Assembly: GCA_964584325.1 (NCBI GenBank) | Contig: CAZOZP010000033.1 | Coordinates: 1 to 37,530, forward strand | DNA: 37,530 nt | DNA from: CAZOZP01 sp964584325 | Lineage (GTDB): Bacteria > Bacteroidota > Ignavibacteria > Ignavibacteriales > Melioribacteraceae | Reading direction: 5' to 3' | The notes under the pieces: model-generated | The model's input: the letters and a program-made list of their open reading frames with translations, nothing else | Database searches by the model: none | What the model was told of the DNA's origin: nothing | Shown: in pieces, positions 7,607 through 16,049 of the stretch | Position numbering within the stretch: the stretch's first letter is position 1 | Layout: every line of letters starts with the position of its first letter | Program-made: the position numbers and the translations under genes

Positions 7607-8800
7607 TTATTCTACTTCAAGCTGGGTAGCCTGAATAACATTCGACTTTGCACGTATCCTTTCGAGCATAACGTCTGTAGCCTGACTCTTTAAACGCATA
7701 GTACACTGTGCAATCAATCCGCCATCGAAAATAACGTTTTCAACTTCTTCAATATTAATATTTCCTTCCTTCAGAATTTCCATGATGTTTGCAAGCACAC
7801 CCGGGCGATCCCAGTGCTTGACATTAAGTTGGAAATGAACGCCGGGTACTTTAGCTTTATTTACCCAATTTAATACAACGCCTGTCTTAAGATAGTGAAG
7901 AATAATCTTGACGGTTTCATCAGCTACTGCATTTTGCGCCTGTTCAGTTGATGCACCAATGTGATGTGTGATGTAAAGATTTTCAGTATTTTGAAGTTCA
8001 GAACTGATTTCACATTGTTTTGCTTCAGGTTCACCGCTGAAAACATCAAGGGCAACTCTAATGCCTTTTTCTTTAATGGCTTTTGCCATGGCAGCTTCAT
8101 CAATAATATCTGCTCTGGAAGTATTAATAAGAAGAGATCCGTTCTTCATCAATCCAAACATCTTTTCATTAAAAAGTCCGCGTGTCTGAGGATTGGAAGG
8201 TAAATGTAGAGAAATAACATCAGCTTTAGGAATCATTGCTTCAAGATCGGTGAAATATTCAATCGGGAGACCATCAATCTGTACGATATCTTTTCCGTAA
8301 ACTTTCATTCCGAAAGCAACAGCTCTGTTTGCAAGTTCTTTCCCTATGTTCCCGACACCGATAATTACAAGATTGCGGCCGAATAATCCGTTAGCTTTGG
8401 AGTATTCTCCCTTATTCCATTTCCCATTGCGGAAATCAATTACATTATCGGGAATGCGTCTGTCGAGAGATAAAATCAGTCCCATCGCAAGTTCAGCAAC
8501 AGCAATTGCATTTTTACCCGGACAATTTGCAACATATACACCTTTTTTGTTGGCTTCGGCAATATCAATAGTATTGTACCCGGAACCTGCTCTGATAATT
8601 AATCCGAGATGGTCAGAGTTTTTGATGGTCTCCGCATTTACTTTTGTTGAACGAACAACCAGTATGTCAACATCCTTAGCTGCTTCAATAAGGTCTTTTT
8701 CGCCATATTTCGGCTGATAGATGATTTCTAAACCGGCTTCTTCAAGTTTTTTAATATAATTCGATGCAAATGCATCAGCTATTAAACATTTAAGACTCAT
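7607..8800 (-). CDS. serA: D-3-phosphoglycerate dehydrogenase with ACT domain
   Basis: SerA oxidises 3-phosphoglycerate to 3-phosphohydroxypyruvate with NAD+, the first step of serine synthesis. The 397-aa protein shows the split substrate domain (1-100 and about 285-310), the Rossmann motif GVGNIG (148-153), and the catalytic triad R229 (in NTSRAD), E257 (in SGEPE) and H280 (in THHIGAS). A C-terminal ACT domain (about 322-397) begins HFQLNVKHWDRPGVLANIM and probably gives allosteric control, perhaps by serine. GGAG lies 8 nt before the ATG on the minus strand. A small gene 38 nt upstream is probably co-transcribed. It could be another 2-hydroxyacid dehydrogenase, but the domain order fits SerA best. 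Confidence 0.9.
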   Translation of the reverse strand: MSLKCLIADAFASNYIKKLEEAGLEIIYQPKYGEKDLIEAAKDVDILVVRSTKVNAETIKNSDHLGLIIRAGSGYNTIDIAEANKKGVYVANCPGKNAIAVAELAMGLILSLDRRIPDNVIDFRNGKWNKGEYSKANGLFGRNLVIIGVGNIGKELANRAVAFGMKVYGKDIVQIDGLPIEYFTDLEAMIPKADVISLHLPSNPQTRGLFNEKMFGLMKNGSLLINTSRADIIDEAAMAKAIKEKGIRVALDVFSGEPEAKQCEISSELQNTENLYITHHIGASTEQAQNAVADETVKIILHYLKTGVVLNWVNKAKVPGVHFQLNVKHWDRPGVLANIMEILKEGNINIEEVENVIFDGGLIAQCTMRLKSQATDVMLERIRAKSNVIQATQLEVE

Positions 8801-8838
8801 ATTACTACTCCAAATAAATTTTAAGTTAGGAGGTGCTT

Positions 8839-9171
8839 CTATTCATTTAATTTATTGAGGATGGAAGAATATTGAATGTAATATGATTTATACATCCATT
8901 TCTTGAAAAACCACCCTTTATTCATTTCCCTTTGAAAATGCTTAATGTTTTCTTCGAGATTTCTCGTGAGTTGGGATTTTTCCTCTTTTGAAAATTTCAC
9001 GCTGCCTGTAGAAGCATTAAGCTTATCTCTTAGTGATCCGAAAGGTTTTTCGACAGTATAAGCTCCTTCCTTGCCGGCTACAGTTTTCAGTACCTGAGAT
9101 ACAAAACTTTTTAACAGTTTTAATTCGGTTTTTGTGAAATCATAATTGTAGTTTTGAAATAACTTTTTCAT
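8839..9171 (-). CDS. Small protein of unknown function upstream of serA
   Basis: A 110-aa, basic, mostly helical protein that I do not recognise. It has no signal peptide, TM segment or cysteine. The first 45 residues (opening MKKLFQNYNYDF) form a Leu/Lys-rich helix; the end is Tyr- and Lys-rich (WMYKSYYIQYSSILNKL). It lies just upstream of serA on the same strand, which suggests one transcript. The base composition matches its neighbours. The stretch 9172-9313, between this gene and the plus-strand TPR gene, is very AT-rich and probably holds divergent promoters. Confidence 0.7.
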   Translation of the reverse strand: MKKLFQNYNYDFTKTELKLLKSFVSQVLKTVAGKEGAYTVEKPFGSLRDKLNASTGSVKFSKEEKSQLTRNLEENIKHFQREMNKGWFFKKWMYKSYYIQYSSILNKLNE

Positions 9172-9313
9172 CAGGACTCAAATAATAATTAATTGGAAAT
9201 GCTAATTTAATAAAGAATAAAATATATTTTTTCTTTATTTTTACCAAAATGATTTTTTATTTATCAGTTTAGTTTTACAGAAACATCAAATTAAAAATAA
9301 TGGAGAAAGATCA

Positions 9314-10471
9314 ATGAGATCGAAATCAGTCTTAGCATTTGCCTTAGTATTTATACTTGGGCTGATGGCCTTTAAATGTGGGTCGCCTGAATTGGAAACT
9401 GCAAAACTCGAAATGAAAAACAAAAGATGGGATACTGCAAAAGAAGCGCTTGTAAGAGCAATTGCCAAAAATCCTGCTGATGAAGAAGCTCACTACCGTA
9501 TGGGAATTGTAAACAAAGAATTAAAAGATTATGATGGAATGCTTGAAAGTTTTGATAAAGCAATGGCTGTGGGTAAAAAATTTCAGAAAGAAATTAATTT
9601 CGAAAAAGAAAATCTATATGTTGATGCCTATAACAGAGGCGGCCAGTATTTCAACGGCGGAATGAATGCCGGTGACGACAAAGCCAAAAAAGAGAAGGAA
9701 TTCAGAGGCGCTATAGACAATTATAATATCTGTACGAAAATTGCACCTGATTCTGCTAATCCTTATTTAATGATTGCCTATTCAATGTATCTTCTTGAAG
9801 ACAAAGCTAACCTTTCTGAACCTCTTGAAAAAGCAGTTAAACTATCAAAACCCGGTCAGGGAGAAGATGCTTATAAGCTTTATTCAAGCATCCAGTTTGA
9901 AAAATACTATCAATTAGCCGAAAAAGACAGTGCTTCTGCAAAGAAATTTGCGAACAAACTCGTAACAGAGTTTGAGGAAGCAAAAGAAAAAAATCCTGAA
10001 AGCGAATTAATATTAGGCTATTTGGCCAATTCATATTTGTATGCCCAAAGAATCGAGGATGCTAAAGTTACATTTAAAGGTTCAATAGAAAAAGATCCTT
10101 CAAGTTTTATTAACCGTTATAGCTATGGAGTTCTTTTACTTAATGCAAATGAATTCCAGGAAGCAGCATCTCAATTCGGTGAAGTTATTCAGTTAAAACC
10201 TGAGTACAGCAATGCCTATTACAATCTTGCCGCAACTTATATCAAATGGGGCAACAAAGAGATTGATATAGTTGAAGCTAAAGATCCGAATGCAGTTTCT
10301 GAAAAAGGAAAAGAGCTTTTTGCTAAAGCTATAGAACCGCTTAATAAATATGCAGAACTCGAACCTGAAAAAGCAGAACCCTGGCAACTTCTTTTAAGAA
10401 TATATGCTTATCTTGGAATGAAAGACCAGGAAGCTGAAGCTATGAAAAAATTCGAAGAGCTATCAAAATAA
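9314..10471 (+). CDS. TPR-repeat lipoprotein
   Basis: A 385-aa exported protein. The N-terminus (MRSKSVLAFALVFILGLMAFKC) is a signal peptide with a probable lipid-attached C22, although Lys at -1 is unusual for a lipobox. The rest is helical with tetratricopeptide repeats, clear at about residues 39-80 (NPADEEAHYRMG...) and 256-305 (KDPSSFINRYSYGVLLLNAN, then LKPEYSNAYYNLAATY), and weaker repeats between. TPR lipoproteins are usually scaffolds for envelope complexes; no partner can be named. GGAGAAAG at 9302-9309 is a good ribosome binding site. The gene has its own terminator at 10483-10520. Confidence 0.85.
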   Translation: MRSKSVLAFALVFILGLMAFKCGSPELETAKLEMKNKRWDTAKEALVRAIAKNPADEEAHYRMGIVNKELKDYDGMLESFDKAMAVGKKFQKEINFEKENLYVDAYNRGGQYFNGGMNAGDDKAKKEKEFRGAIDNYNICTKIAPDSANPYLMIAYSMYLLEDKANLSEPLEKAVKLSKPGQGEDAYKLYSSIQFEKYYQLAEKDSASAKKFANKLVTEFEEAKEKNPESELILGYLANSYLYAQRIEDAKVTFKGSIEKDPSSFINRYSYGVLLLNANEFQEAASQFGEVIQLKPEYSNAYYNLAATYIKWGNKEIDIVEAKDPNAVSEKGKELFAKAIEPLNKYAELEPEKAEPWQLLLRIYAYLGMKDQEAEAMKKFEELSK

Positions 10472-10482
10472 TTTTATGATGA

Positions 10483-10520
10483 TGCGGGATTCACATTATT
10501 AGTGACTCCCGCATTATTTT
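10483..10520 (+). terminator. Rho-independent terminator of the TPR lipoprotein gene
   Basis: Stem 10483-10494 pairs with 10502-10513 (TGCGGGA with TCCCGCA, then TCAC with GTGA, one mismatch between), loop 7 nt, followed by TTATTTT. It begins 12 nt after the stop codon. It also overlaps the upstream GTG extension of the next ORF, which argues against that longer start. Confidence 0.85.
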
Positions 10521-10543
10521 CTTCCGGAACACATTTATCCTCA

Positions 10544-10550
10544 GAGGGAG
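10544..10550 (+). promoter_or_regulatory. Shine-Dalgarno site fixing the DUF3467 start
   Basis: GAGGGAG precedes ATG at 10553 closely. The in-frame GTG at 10502 lies inside the terminator stem, so 10553 is the real start. Confidence 0.75.
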
Positions 10551-10552
10551 CA

Positions 10553-10864
10553 ATGAAAGATCCTAAAACACATCAGTTAAATATTGAACTTGGCGAAAAA
10601 GAAGCTGAAGGAATTTATTCCAATCTTGCAGTAATAACACATTCACCTGCAGAGTTTATAATTGATTTTATCAGGGTTGTACCCGGGGCTCCCAAAGCAA
10701 AGGTGCATTCCAGGATAATTTCTACACCGATTCATGCCAAAATGCTTCTTATGGCTCTGTCTGAGAATATTATAAAATATGAAGCTCGCTTTGGTGAGAT
10801 AAAAATCGACCAGGGGGAAATGCCGTTTGGATTTACTCCCGATAAACAGACTCCAATCAACTAA
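10553..10864 (+). CDS. DUF3467 family protein
   Basis: A 103-aa cytoplasmic protein of the DUF3467 family, whose biochemical role is unknown. The whole length matches what I recall of the family: QLNIELGEKEAEGIYSNLAV, then HSPAEFIIDFIRVVPG, then KVHSRIISTPIHAKMLLMAL, and finally ENIIKYEARFGEIK. A longer reading from GTG 10502 would add 17 residues that are out of line with the family. The gene is between the TPR lipoprotein, from which a terminator separates it, and the cyclase receptor, which starts 21 nt after its stop and may be co-transcribed. Confidence 0.88.
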   Translation: MKDPKTHQLNIELGEKEAEGIYSNLAVITHSPAEFIIDFIRVVPGAPKAKVHSRIISTPIHAKMLLMALSENIIKYEARFGEIKIDQGEMPFGFTPDKQTPIN

Positions 10865-10885
10865 ATACATTTCGGCATACAAAAT

Positions 10886-13800
10886 ATGCGCTTGTGTATA
10901 AAGCATATCCGATTCTTGCTGACAATTATTGTCATTTTCATAAGTACTATAAAAGCTCAGCATTTGTCATTAACAAATTTCTCTAATGAAGATATACTTC
11001 CCCAGAATACGGTTTATACAATACTCCAGGATCAAAAGGGGTTCATGTGGTTTGGAACCGAAGACGGAATATGCCGCTTCGATGGAACTAATTCTATTAT
11101 TTTTGGTGCAAAAGACGGTCTGAAGAGCAGCTTTATTTATCAGCTGTATCAGGATAAAAAAGGAAGAATCTGGGCAGGTACTAAAGACGGTCTGCATTAT
11201 TTCAACGGAAAGAGTTTTACTTTTTATCCGATAAAAAATGCAAAAAACGGATTCCTTTATTTTACAGAAGACATTAAAGGAAATCTTTATGTCTTTAACG
11301 AAACAGCCGGAATTGTTAAGATCGACATTAATGATTTAAACCATTCTATTTTTCTTGATCTTAAAAAAATTGAAGATTCAGAAGTTTACAGCATCCTTAT
11401 GGATCATCAGAACAATTTGTGGATTGGAACTATTTCGAGCGGACTTCTTAAATACACAAACAATACATTTACCGCAATTACCGAAAAAGATGGTCTTCCG
11501 TCAAATGGTATAACCGGTATTTTTCAGGATTCTCAAGACGTTTTGTGGCTTGCAACTCTAAAAGGTGTGGTAAGATTATATGACGATAAACCTGAGATTT
11601 TTGAAGAATTGAATAATGCTCTTCCTGAAAGAAATATGATATTCAAAATGGTTCAGGACAGCGATCGCAACTTTTGGATTCCAACCTACGGAGGAGGAAT
11701 TCTTCATTATGATGGTTCTGAATTTACGAGATATAGCGTCAGAAACGGTCTCCCAAGTAATATTTGCTGGGATGCAGTTCAGGATAACCGTGGTGATATA
11801 TGGATTGGTTTTGATAATGGCGGAGTGAGTAAGTTATCTGCTGAAAGAATTGAAATCTATGGTACAAGTGAAGGATTGCCGGGGAATTCTATTCATTCGA
11901 TTACGCAGGATAATCTCGGTAATTATTGGTTCGGACATAAGGAAGACGGATTATCAGTTTTTAATAAGCATCTTAAAAAATTAGAAAAAAATCTAAATAA
12001 ACTGCCTTCAAAACAAGTCTCGGTACTATATTCTGATTCTAAAAGCAATGTCTGGGTCGGATACCTAGGTGAAGAGATGTCTAAAATAAATTCTTCCGGT
12101 ATAATAAACTACAGCTCTAAAGACGGTTTGAATGTAAAACAGATAATTACTTTTTTGGAAGATTCACGCGGACATATGTGGATAGGTTCTGAAACCGGAC
12201 TTACTAAATTTGACGGAAAACAGTTTATTGATTTTAATGATAAAGACGGTATCCCGAGGGATTGGCAAGTCTATGCATTAACTGAAGATTCTGATGGAAA
12301 TATATGGGCAGGAGTACTTGGACACGGACTACTGAGAATTACCGGAAGAAAAGTGACTCGGTTTACTGCAAAGGAAGGCCTTCCTAATGATAACGTACTA
12401 TGCATTTTGCAGGATAAGACCGGATACATTTGGGTGGCAACATACGGAGGAGGTATTGCCAGATTCGATGGAAGCGAGTTCACAGTTTATGATGAAAGAC
12501 ATGGTCTTTCGAGTAATACTTGCTATTCGATGATAGAAGACGGCGAATACATCTATATTGGTACCTCAAAAGGAATTACCAGATTTGAATATAAGAATTT
12601 TAAGACAAAAGGCGAGTCTGCATTCCGAATTTTTAATTCAAGAGACGGACTTATTTCATCAGAGATGAATCAAGGTGCATACTTAAAAGATAACGCAGGG
12701 AATATATGGTTTGGTTCGCAGAAAGGTGTAATTAAAATTAATCCTTATCTTATTCCTTTCCATAATCCACCGGATGTATATATCAGAAAGCTTAGAGTTA
12801 TCAGTCTTACAGAAGAGATTGATACAACTGCTGCGGCCACGAACTTGGAACTACCCTACAAGTTTAACAGCATCAGAATTGAATTCTCCGGGATTTCCTT
12901 TGCAGCGCCTGAAAGACTTGTGTATAAGTATGTTTTGGAAGGACTGGATGAAAAATGGTCTGAAACTGCCGATAGGCTCGTGACCTACAGATCTTTACCG
13001 CCCGGTGATTATACTTTTAAAGTTTACTGCAGAAACAGTGACGGGATCTGGAGTAAACAGGCTGCTGTTTTTCGATTTGAAATCAGACCGCCATTCTGGC
13101 TTACCTGGTGGTTTATAAGTCTTTCGGTGATAATCGGATTTGCGGCAATATATTCATTCTATGTTTATAAAACCGCTCAGGTAAAAAGGCGTAATGCTGA
13201 TCTTGAGAAGATGGTTACAAAGAGAACTCACGAACTTGAAAGAGAAAAAAACAAGTCGGATGAACTTCTTCATAACATTCTTCCGTCAACAATGGTTAGC
13301 GAACTTAAGAATACCGGATCGGTTAAACCTAGAGAGTATAAGAATATAACAATTATGTTTACTGATTTTGTCGGGTTCACCTACACAGCTGCAGTGCTTC
13401 CGGCTGAAAGCCTGGTTAAAGAATTAAATGAGATATTCCGCGGTTTCGATTATATTGTAGATAAATACGGTCTGGAAAAGATGAAAACTATCGGCGATTC
13501 ATACATGGTGGCCGGCGGAATTCCCGTTGAAGCGGAAGACCATGCTGTGAAGATCATCTGCGCCGGACTCGAAATGCAGCAGTTTATGCAGAAGAGGAAT
13601 CTTACTTCATCCGTAAAATGGGATATGAGACTTGGTGTGCATTCCGGACAAGTTGTGGCCGGAGTTGTGGGCAGACGCAAGTTCACTTACGATGTGTGGG
13701 GCGATACTGTAAATATTGCAAGCAGGATGGAATCGTCCGGAGAACCTAACAGATTGAACATTTCAGCATATACATATTTGCTTGTCAGGAATTATTTTGA

Positions 13801-13927
13801 CTGCGAATACAGAGGGAAAATCGATGCAAAGGGAAAAGGAAAACTGGATATGTATCTTGTTCAAAATGTGAAAAGTGAGTTTACAGACTATTTTATCCGC
13901 AAGTACGACTTTAATCCAAATCACTAA
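10886..13927 (+). CDS. Reg_prop/Y_Y_Y receptor with class III adenylate cyclase domain
   Basis: A 1013-aa one-component membrane receptor. After a signal peptide (1-24) come about 14 Reg_prop repeats (WxG/T...G..RFDG, e.g. MWFGTEDGICRFDG, IWVATYGGGIARFDG), enough for two seven-bladed propellers (about 30-625), then a Y_Y_Y domain (about 660-730), a TM helix (about 737-760), a coiled coil ending LLHNILP, and a cyclase domain (about 820-985). The cyclase has metal ligands D827 and D871, adenine-specifying K867 and D936, and transition-state N943 and R947, with spacing identical to mammalian adenylyl cyclase. So it should make cAMP in response to a periplasmic signal, probably a glycan or peptide by analogy with Bacteroidota hybrid sensors. 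The usual histidine kinase is absent. Confidence 0.93.
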   Translation: MRLCIKHIRFLLTIIVIFISTIKAQHLSLTNFSNEDILPQNTVYTILQDQKGFMWFGTEDGICRFDGTNSIIFGAKDGLKSSFIYQLYQDKKGRIWAGTKDGLHYFNGKSFTFYPIKNAKNGFLYFTEDIKGNLYVFNETAGIVKIDINDLNHSIFLDLKKIEDSEVYSILMDHQNNLWIGTISSGLLKYTNNTFTAITEKDGLPSNGITGIFQDSQDVLWLATLKGVVRLYDDKPEIFEELNNALPERNMIFKMVQDSDRNFWIPTYGGGILHYDGSEFTRYSVRNGLPSNICWDAVQDNRGDIWIGFDNGGVSKLSAERIEIYGTSEGLPGNSIHSITQDNLGNYWFGHKEDGLSVFNKHLKKLEKNLNKLPSKQVSVLYSDSKSNVWVGYLGEEMSKINSSGIINYSSKDGLNVKQIITFLEDSRGHMWIGSETGLTKFDGKQFIDFNDKDGIPRDWQVYALTEDSDGNIWAGVLGHGLLRITGRKVTRFTAKEGLPNDNVLCILQDKTGYIWVATYGGGIARFDGSEFTVYDERHGLSSNTCYSMIEDGEYIYIGTSKGITRFEYKNFKTKGESAFRIFNSRDGLISSEMNQGAYLKDNAGNIWFGSQKGVIKINPYLIPFHNPPDVYIRKLRVISLTEEIDTTAAATNLELPYKFNSIRIEFSGISFAAPERLVYKYVLEGLDEKWSETADRLVTYRSLPPGDYTFKVYCRNSDGIWSKQAAVFRFEIRPPFWLTWWFISLSVIIGFAAIYSFYVYKTAQVKRRNADLEKMVTKRTHELEREKNKSDELLHNILPSTMVSELKNTGSVKPREYKNITIMFTDFVGFTYTAAVLPAESLVKELNEIFRGFDYIVDKYGLEKMKTIGDSYMVAGGIPVEAEDHAVKIICAGLEMQQFMQKRNLTSSVKWDMRLGVHSGQVVAGVVGRRKFTYDVWGDTVNIASRMESSGEPNRLNISAYTYLLVRNYFDCEYRGKIDAKGKGKLDMYLVQNVKSEFTDYFIRKYDFNPNH

Positions 13928-14010
13928 ATAATAATCAGGTTTCTGCGATTATATATTTAGCAGCTAATGTTCAAAATCAAGAAGCCGTTCTATTAAACAA
14001 GGAAAACAAT

Positions 14011-16041
14011 ATGAATATTTCATACAAATTTATTTTTGCGATTGAATTAATTGCAACGGCATTGTTTATTCAATCGTGCATTGACATTCCGGATGAGACA
14101 GCGCTCCCGAGATGGGATACAAATTTGAAAGCACCTATTGCTGATACTGTTTATACACTTATGGATGCTATAAAAGATGATACACTTTTCACTTATGGAG
14201 GTAATGCAGAAGACCCAAACCTCATCTACTATTCCCAGAGAGACACTCTTAATCCGGTAGAATTTGAAGATAAACTTACGCTTTCAGATAAAGATAATTC
14301 ATTCAGCCATTCAATCAGCAGTATAAGAATTCAAGACGAAAGTATAAATTCTCAAACAGATATCCCTACCGGTAATTGGATTTCCGGAATTACGGTTGGA
14401 GCATCGCAGAATATTCCTGCTACTCTCAACAGAGTTACAACAGCTCTTAAGACAGGAGATAATTATTCAAGAGTTACTTATGATAACGGGTTACTCATTC
14501 TAAGTATTTTCAACAATCAGCCGTTTGATGTGGAAATAAGAAGTTTTGCAATAGTTGATGATATCTCGGGCGAAGAAATTATTTCTGATCACAATACGAT
14601 AGCAATAGCTATGCAGGATAGTGTTAAACTGGAATATAACCTCACCGGGAAGGAAATGTCTAATACGCTTCGTTTCATTGCAGACTTGTTTACGGGAGGA
14701 ACCTCTTATCCGGTTTATATATCGTCTGAAAGCGGATTTGTAATAAATACCCGGATTTCTGATATGTCTATAAGCAGTCTGACAGCTAGAATTCCTGATC
14801 AGCCTACTTTTATGAATGAAGCAATCATTCCTCTTGATGATTCCTCGGCTATTTACAATGCGGTATTTAAGTCGGGCAGAATAGAATTTACCATCACAAA
14901 TAATTTCAATGTAGCGGCAGATGTAATTTTATCTGTTCCAGAACTTTTAAAAGCAGACGGTATGCCATATATGTTAGAGACTAATTTGCCTGCAAATTCT
15001 GTAAGAGTAATACGGGAAGATAATATCTCCGGATGGTCGGTAGCATTGGCTAATGCCGACAGCTCACTTCACTGCAATTCATATATTACGGCAAGGAACT
15101 CAGCCGGACAAATGGTAACAATATCGAAAGGAGACGGAATAGATTTCCAATTTGCAAGCAGAAATATAATTCTGAGCTCTGCCAGCGGTTATTTAAAACC
15201 GGTATCTGTTAAAATTAAAAATTCTGTTTTTTCAATTCAAACTAAAAATATTGATGATAAGCTTGACTATTCAGGATTGAAATTAAGTCCGGCTTCCGTA
15301 ATGACAATTGAAGTTGGGAATTATACCCAGGCAGAATGTCTTTTCAATGGTGAAATGAAAATTTCAAACGGTAATTCTTCCCAGGATAAAACAGTTCAGG
15401 TTACTAATGTTCTGCTTCTTCCGGATAGAACAAACTCAATAGACCTTAGAGAGTTCGGAATGATTTCGGCTTTGGAGAGTTTCAGCGAAAAATTGCCCAA
15501 CAGATTTGAATTTAGCGGGGAGGCTCAATTAAATCCGCAATCGAAAAACATAACAATAGAAGACAACGACGTAATTACAGAGTATGTTCAAATTGATTTA
15601 CCTTTTGAATTAAGCATTGACAGAGCTGTAATTACTGATACAATTGATGTTAACATTGACTCCGAAGAACCTGATAAAGTACTGGAAGCCTATTTGGATC
15701 TGAATATAGAAAACGGGATACCGGCTGAATTGAAACTTACTGCAGATGTGATAGATGCACAAGGAAATCTTTTATTTACTCTCCCGACAAGTTACAGCGA
15801 AATTGATACAATAAGAATTCCCTCAGCGGAAACAGACCAGTACGGAAATGTAAGCAAATCTTCAAAATCCTTAAATACTGTTAAACTCCTGAAAAGAGAA
15901 GCTGTTTTACTGATGACAGATGCAAGACTGGTAATGCACTTGAGCCTGAGTACTAAAACACAAGGACTGGTCAGACTTCATACAGATGACTATATCCGGA
16001 CTAAAATAACCGGCCGGGTTAAATATCATATTTCAGAATAA
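14011..16041 (+). CDS. Large beta-rich lipoprotein of unknown function
   Basis: A 676-aa protein that I do not recognise by family. The N-terminus ends in a lipobox IQSC with C23, so it should be an SPII lipoprotein on the outer membrane. The rest has no TM segment and looks like a series of beta-sandwich units rich in Asn, Ser, Thr and Ile, with few Cys. A region at about 480-560 reads SFSEKLPNRFEFSGEAQLNP followed by ITIEDNDVITEYVQIDLPFE, a pattern of alternating strands. The stop is 8 nt before the start of the outer-membrane barrel gene, so the two are very likely co-transcribed and may work together at the cell surface. Confidence 0.75.
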   Translation: MNISYKFIFAIELIATALFIQSCIDIPDETALPRWDTNLKAPIADTVYTLMDAIKDDTLFTYGGNAEDPNLIYYSQRDTLNPVEFEDKLTLSDKDNSFSHSISSIRIQDESINSQTDIPTGNWISGITVGASQNIPATLNRVTTALKTGDNYSRVTYDNGLLILSIFNNQPFDVEIRSFAIVDDISGEEIISDHNTIAIAMQDSVKLEYNLTGKEMSNTLRFIADLFTGGTSYPVYISSESGFVINTRISDMSISSLTARIPDQPTFMNEAIIPLDDSSAIYNAVFKSGRIEFTITNNFNVAADVILSVPELLKADGMPYMLETNLPANSVRVIREDNISGWSVALANADSSLHCNSYITARNSAGQMVTISKGDGIDFQFASRNIILSSASGYLKPVSVKIKNSVFSIQTKNIDDKLDYSGLKLSPASVMTIEVGNYTQAECLFNGEMKISNGNSSQDKTVQVTNVLLLPDRTNSIDLREFGMISALESFSEKLPNRFEFSGEAQLNPQSKNITIEDNDVITEYVQIDLPFELSIDRAVITDTIDVNIDSEEPDKVLEAYLDLNIENGIPAELKLTADVIDAQGNLLFTLPTSYSEIDTIRIPSAETDQYGNVSKSSKSLNTVKLLKREAVLLMTDARLVMHLSLSTKTQGLVRLHTDDYIRTKITGRVKYHISE

Positions 16042-16049
16042 GGTGCAAA

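Noticed and set aside
8346..8717. 123-codon plus-strand frame opposite serA
   Set aside because: It is entirely within serA and shows no start signals or recognisable product.
10502..10552. Longer GTG start for the DUF3467 gene
   Set aside because: The GTG is inside the terminator stem of the upstream gene, and ATG 10553 has a strong Shine-Dalgarno and fits the family.
13200..13927. Guanylate cyclase in the Reg_prop receptor
   Set aside because: The specificity residues are Lys867 and Asp936, as in adenylyl cyclases; guanylyl cyclases have Glu and Cys or Ser there.
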